64,000 nt of DNA from Actinomadura livida (GTDB lineage: Bacteria; Actinomycetota; Actinomycetes; Streptosporangiales; Streptosporangiaceae): positions 132,419-196,418 of the forward strand of contig NZ_BMRO01000012.1 in the NCBI RefSeq assembly GCF_014648675.1, given 5' to 3'. The stretch's first letter is position 1. Every line of letters starts with the position of its first letter. The translations under genes were made by a program, and so were the position numbers. Positions 60,808-64,000 of this stretch are shown one piece after another. The notes under the pieces were generated by a model. It saw only the letters and a list, made by a program, of their open reading frames with translations. It was not told the origin of the DNA and ran no database searches.

Positions 60808-61980
60808 ATGATCAATGTGTTTCAGCCGACGCTCGGCGCGGAGGAACTCGGCGCGGTGGCCGAGGTCCTCGACAGCGCCTGGCTCGGTAAGGGGCCGCGA
60901 GTCGCAGAGTTCGAGCGGGCTTTCGCCGAACATCTGGGCGTCCCCGCCGACCGTGTCGTCACGGTCAATTCGTGTACCGAGGCATTGTTCCAGGCCATGG
61001 AGTTACTGGGCGTCGGCCCCGGTGACGAGGTGGTGCTGCCCAGCATCAGTTTCGTGGGCGCCGCCAACGCGATCGCCGCGCGGGGGGCGCGGCCGGTCTT
61101 CTGCGACGTCGACCCCCGGACCCTGAACCCCACCGCCGACCATGTGGCCGCCGCCCTGGGCCCGCGCACCCGCGCCGTGGTCATCCTGCACTACGGCGGC
61201 CGCCCCGGGTCGGTGCTGGAGATCGCCGAGCTGTGCCGCGACCGGGGCGTCCCGCTGGTCGAGGACGCCGCCTGCTCGGTGGCGTCGCGGGCGGGCGACG
61301 ACCCGTGCGGCGTCATCGGGGACATCGGGGTGTGGAGCTTCGACAGCCAGAAGATCGTGGTGACCGCCGACGGCGCGATGCTGTCGGCGCGCGACCCGGA
61401 GCTGGTGGCCGCCGCCCGGAAGCACACCTACCTGGGTCTGGAGAGGTTCAGCGGCTACACGAGCGCCAAGGTCGCGGACACCCGCTGGTGGGACATCGAG
61501 GTCACGTCCTTCTCCCGGCGCTCGATCATGAACGACCTGCAGGCCGCGCTCGGCCTGGTGCAGCTGCGCCGCCTCGGCGGGTTCCTGGAGCGGCGGGCCG
61601 AGATCGCCGCCGCCTACGACCGCGAGCTGGCGGGGCTGGCCGGCATGCAGACGCCGCCGCCGCTCCCCGACGGCCACACCTCGTCCTTCTACCTGTACTG
61701 GGTGCAGGTGGACGAAGCCGTCCGCGACGCCCTGGCCCGCGACCTGTACGCCGACGGCGTCTACACCACGTTCCGCTATCCCGCCCTGCACCTGGTGAAG
61801 GCGTACGGCTCGGACGCCCGGCTGCCCGGCGCGGAGGCGGCGGCCGCCCGCACCCTGTGCCTGCCGCTGCACCAGGGGCTGTCGGACGGCGACGTCGAGG
61901 TGACGATCGCCGCGGTGCGCAGTTCGGTGCGGCGACGTTCGGGCCGCCTCCCGCCGCCACCCTCCGCGACCACCGCCTAG
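60808..61980 (+). CDS. DegT/DnrJ/EryC1-family sugar aminotransferase
   Basis: The 390-residue PLP enzyme has NVFQPTLGAEELGAVAEVLDSAWLGKGP, VTVNSCTEALFQAME, VLPSISFVGAANAI, LVEDAACSVAS and the PLP-Lys in SFDSQKIVVTADGAML. It transfers an amino group to a keto-deoxysugar-NDP. ATG 60808 follows GGAGGA; the frame is open to 60778. Codon 66 is TTA (61003-61005). With the next two genes it defines an N-methylated amino-deoxysugar route. The position aminated (C3 or C4) is not clear. Confidence 0.88.
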   Translation: MINVFQPTLGAEELGAVAEVLDSAWLGKGPRVAEFERAFAEHLGVPADRVVTVNSCTEALFQAMELLGVGPGDEVVLPSISFVGAANAIAARGARPVFCDVDPRTLNPTADHVAAALGPRTRAVVILHYGGRPGSVLEIAELCRDRGVPLVEDAACSVASRAGDDPCGVIGDIGVWSFDSQKIVVTADGAMLSARDPELVAAARKHTYLGLERFSGYTSAKVADTRWWDIEVTSFSRRSIMNDLQAALGLVQLRRLGGFLERRAEIAAAYDRELAGLAGMQTPPPLPDGHTSSFYLYWVQVDEAVRDALARDLYADGVYTTFRYPALHLVKAYGSDARLPGAEAAAARTLCLPLHQGLSDGDVEVTIAAVRSSVRRRSGRLPPPPSATTA

Positions 61981-62028
61981 CGACCACCGCCTAGCGACCG
62001 CGCACCGCCGAGATCGGAGGGCCCCGCC

Positions 62029-62739
62029 GTGTACACAGCCGACTTCGCCGACGTCTACGAACTCGTCTACCAGGTGCGCGGAAAGGACTGGACGGCCGAG
62101 GCCGAGCGGATCCTCGCGGTGGTCCGCGAGCGGGCGCCGGAGGCGGACCGCCTGCTGGACGTGGCCTGCGGCACCGGCGCCCATCTGGAGGTGTTCGCCC
62201 GGCACCTCGGCCACGTCGAGGGCGTGGAGCTCGCCGAGCCGATGCGGGAGGTGGCCGCGCGCCGGCTCCCCGGGGCGCCCGTCCACCGGGGCGACATGCG
62301 CGACTTCCGGCTGGACGGGGTCTTCGACGCGGTGACGTGCCTGTTCAACTCGATCGGCTACATGACGACCGTCGCCGAGCTGCGCGCCGCGATCGGGTCG
62401 ATGGCCCGCCACCTGCGGCCCGGCGGGGTGCTGGTGGTCGAGCCGTGGTGGTTCCCCGAGCGGTTCATCGACGGGTACCTCACCGCGGACGCCGGGTCGG
62501 CGGACGACCGCGTGGTGGCCCGCGTCTCGCACACCAGGCGCGAGGGGCGCCGCACCCTGCTGGACTCGCGCTACCTGGTGGCGGGCCCCGACGGGATCAG
62601 CGAACTCGCGCATCTTCACGAGCTCACCCTCTTCACGAAGGCCGAGTACCTGGCGGCGTTCGAGGACGCGTCGTGCATCACGGAGTTCATCGAGGGCGGC
62701 CTGACCGGGCGCGGCCTGTTCGTCGGGATCCGGAAATGA
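62029..62739 (+). CDS. TylM1/DesVI-like sugar N-methyltransferase
   Basis: The 236-residue SAM enzyme is strongly like TylM1/DesVI: YELVYQVRGKDW, LLDVACGTGAHLEVF (motif I), HRGDMRDFRLDGVFDAVTCLFNSIGYM, GGVLVVEPWWFPERF and GGLTGRGLFVGI. Those enzymes dimethylate the amine of an NDP-amino-deoxysugar. This implies a dimethylamino (or monomethylamino) sugar on the product. GTG 62029 follows CGGAGGGCC. It overlaps the next gene by 4 bases (ATGA). Confidence 0.9.
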   Translation: MYTADFADVYELVYQVRGKDWTAEAERILAVVRERAPEADRLLDVACGTGAHLEVFARHLGHVEGVELAEPMREVAARRLPGAPVHRGDMRDFRLDGVFDAVTCLFNSIGYMTTVAELRAAIGSMARHLRPGGVLVVEPWWFPERFIDGYLTADAGSADDRVVARVSHTRREGRRTLLDSRYLVAGPDGISELAHLHELTLFTKAEYLAAFEDASCITEFIEGGLTGRGLFVGIRK

Positions 62740-63722
62740 CGGCGATGCGGTACGAGCGGCTTGGCCGCACGGCGCTGCGGGTCAGCAGGCTGTGCCTGGG
62801 CACGCTCAACCTCGGGGTGCGCACCTCGCTGGAGGACGCCGCGCGCCTGATGGACCTGGCCCTCGACCACGGGATCAACTACTTCGACACCGCCAACCAC
62901 TACGGCTGGCAGGTCCGCCGCGGCCTGACCGAGGAGATCATCGGGGACTGGTTCGCCGGGGGCGACCAGCGCCGCGACAAGGTCGTGCTGGGCACCAAGG
63001 TGTGCAACCCCATGAGCGACTGGGCGAACGACAGCGGCTTGTCGGCGCGGCACATCATCGCGTCCTGCGAGGCGTCGCTGCGGCGGCTGCGCACGGACTG
63101 GATCGACGTCCTGCACATGCACAACGTGGATCCCACGGCGCCCTGGGACGAGGTCTGGCAGGCCATGGAGACCCTGGTCGCGCAGGGCAAGATCCGCTAC
63201 GTGGGCTCGTCGAACTTCGCGGGCTGGAACATCGCCGCGGCGCAGGAGACCGCCGCGCGCCGCAACTTCCTGGGCATCGTCGCCGAGCAGTGCAACTACA
63301 ACCTGTTCACGCGGGACGTGGAGCGGGAGGTGATCCCGGCGGCGCGGGCGTACGGCGTCGGGGTGGTGGCATGGTCGCCCCTGCACGGCGGGCTGCTCGG
63401 CGGCGCCCTGCGCAAGCTGGCCGACGGCACGGCCGTGAAGAGCGCGCAGGGCCGGGCCATGGTGGCGCTGCAGGAGCACCGCCAGGTCGTCGCCGACTAC
63501 GAGGAGCTCTGCGCCGGACTCGGCCTGGACCCCGCCGCGGTGGCGCTGGCGTGGGTGCTGTCCCGGCCGTCGCTGACCGCCGCGGTGATCGGGCCGCGCA
63601 CCGCCGCCCACCTGGAGAGCGCGGTGCGCGCGATGGAGACGCCGCTCCCCGCCGGCACGTGCGACCGGCTCGAAGCCGTTTTCCACCCGCGCCGGGAGGC
63701 CGCCGGCATTCCCGTGAGCTGA
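62736..63722 (+). CDS. Aldo/keto reductase, deoxysugar type
   Basis: The 328-residue aldo/keto reductase has LCLGTLNLGVRTS, NYFDTANHYGW (Asp and Tyr of the tetrad), VVLGTKVCNPM, HNVDP (His), NFAGWNIAAAQ and a C-terminal AAVIGPRTAAHLES. It resembles EryBII-type NDP-4-keto-2,3-deoxysugar reductases, which reduce a C3 keto or enone during deoxysugar formation. ATG 62736 overlaps the methyltransferase stop. NDP-glucose 4,6-dehydratase and glycosyltransferases are not in the window and must lie to the right. Confidence 0.83.
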   Translation: MTAMRYERLGRTALRVSRLCLGTLNLGVRTSLEDAARLMDLALDHGINYFDTANHYGWQVRRGLTEEIIGDWFAGGDQRRDKVVLGTKVCNPMSDWANDSGLSARHIIASCEASLRRLRTDWIDVLHMHNVDPTAPWDEVWQAMETLVAQGKIRYVGSSNFAGWNIAAAQETAARRNFLGIVAEQCNYNLFTRDVEREVIPAARAYGVGVVAWSPLHGGLLGGALRKLADGTAVKSAQGRAMVALQEHRQVVADYEELCAGLGLDPAAVALAWVLSRPSLTAAVIGPRTAAHLESAVRAMETPLPAGTCDRLEAVFHPRREAAGIPVS

Positions 63723-63741
63723 GCAGAACGGAGTGAGGACC

Positions 63742-64000
63742 GTGGACGGACAGGACGACGAGCCGATCGACATCCATGTGTGGCTCGCGGAGCATCCCTT
63801 CCCGAACTACTACGGGGAGACGTTCCTGGAGCCGATGCGGCGGGTGGCCGACGCCTTCACCAAGGCCCATCCCGGCTACCGGGTGGTGCTGCGCGGGATG
63901 GACTACCGGGAGATCGCCGAGGCCGTCGCGGACGCGGTGGCGCAGGGCGAGCCGCCGCATCTCGCCGAGTACTACGCCACCGCGGCGCAGCTGGCCATGG
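63742..64000 (+). CDS. Solute-binding-protein-like protein without signal peptide (partial)
   Basis: The first 86 residues of a protein cut by the right edge: IDIHVWLAEHPFPNYYG, EPMRRVADAFTKAHPGYRVVLRGMDYREIAEAVADAVAQGEPPHLAEYY. This is the start of the extracellular solute-binding fold (sugar ABC type), but there is no signal peptide or lipobox: it begins directly in the mature fold. GTG 63742 follows GGAGTGAGG, and it lies 19 bases after the reductase, so it is in the sugar operon. A cytoplasmic binding protein in an enediyne cluster is odd; its role is unknown. Confidence 0.72.
   Translation, partial: MDGQDDEPIDIHVWLAEHPFPNYYGETFLEPMRRVADAFTKAHPGYRVVLRGMDYREIAEAVADAVAQGEPPHLAEYYATAAQLAM

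Noticed and set aside
1..64000. CRISPR arrays and insertion sequences
   Set aside because: No regular spaced repeats and no transposase-like protein were seen; the only mobile traces are the two recombinase remnants.

Overview
The window is very GC-rich DNA (roughly 70% or more by eye) with many GTG starts and tight 1-4 nt gene overlaps. It encodes actinobacterial families such as a mycothiol-type DinB/maleylpyruvate-isomerase protein, a LAL regulator, a DUF2277 protein and a class II LeuA. This suggests a filamentous actinomycete, perhaps an Actinomadura relative; the genus is inference. The centrepiece is an enediyne polyketide biosynthetic gene cluster (about 25.2 kb to beyond the right edge).

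Left region, about 1-25 kb: ordinary chromosome plus a worn accessory patch. It holds the end of a transporter, an MpaB-like oxygenase, a PEP mutase/isocitrate lyase-like enzyme, an esterase, two secreted metalloproteases (M4 and M28) sharing one C-terminal domain, asd, an acyl-CoA dehydrogenase, a PspC protein, an MFS transporter, a small zincin, a membrane-anchored metallophosphoesterase and tRNA-Glu(TTC). Remnants of serine recombinases bracket a UvrA-like ATPase and a PNPOx-fold protein (14.1-18.3 kb). Next come a GNAT protein, a LAL regulator divergent from an ABC exporter, and a Ser/Thr kinase. A haloperoxidase gene cut off at its catalytic elbow marks the probable left junction of the cluster.

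Enediyne cluster: the left wing has a UbiA prenyltransferase, a second-type LeuA and a prephenate dehydrogenase. A minus-strand four-gene operon follows (mycothiol-type protein, AhpD-like protein, GMC oxidoreductase, DUF5987). Divergent from it is the core operon: two DUF1702 (UnbL-like) proteins, UnbV, UnbU, the iterative PKS PksE (KS-AT-ACP-KR-DH-PPTase), the hotdog thioesterase, a flavin reductase and a P450. An AraC regulator, an unusual tRNA with a UAA anticodon, an HpaB-type hydroxylase and two SgcJ-like NTF2-fold proteins come next. Then follow a second GMC oxidoreductase, an acyl-CoA-dehydrogenase-fold monooxygenase, an AhpE peroxiredoxin, tryptophan 2,3-dioxygenase, an SDR and a kynurenine-formamidase-like hydrolase. 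The right end carries a TylF-type O-methyltransferase, a membrane acyltransferase, DoxX and amino-deoxysugar genes (DegT aminotransferase, TylM1/DesVI-like N-methyltransferase, aldo/keto reductase).

Working model (inference): PksE and its thioesterase make the polyene that the Unb proteins, P450/flavin reductase, GMC enzymes and SgcJ-like proteins turn into an enediyne core. Tryptophan is opened to kynurenine to supply an aromatic nitrogen-bearing appendage, and an N-methylated aminosugar is attached. Five cluster genes, including pksE and the AraC regulator, contain the rare TTA codon, and the cluster carries its own UAA-anticodon tRNA. The exact product cannot be named from sequence alone.
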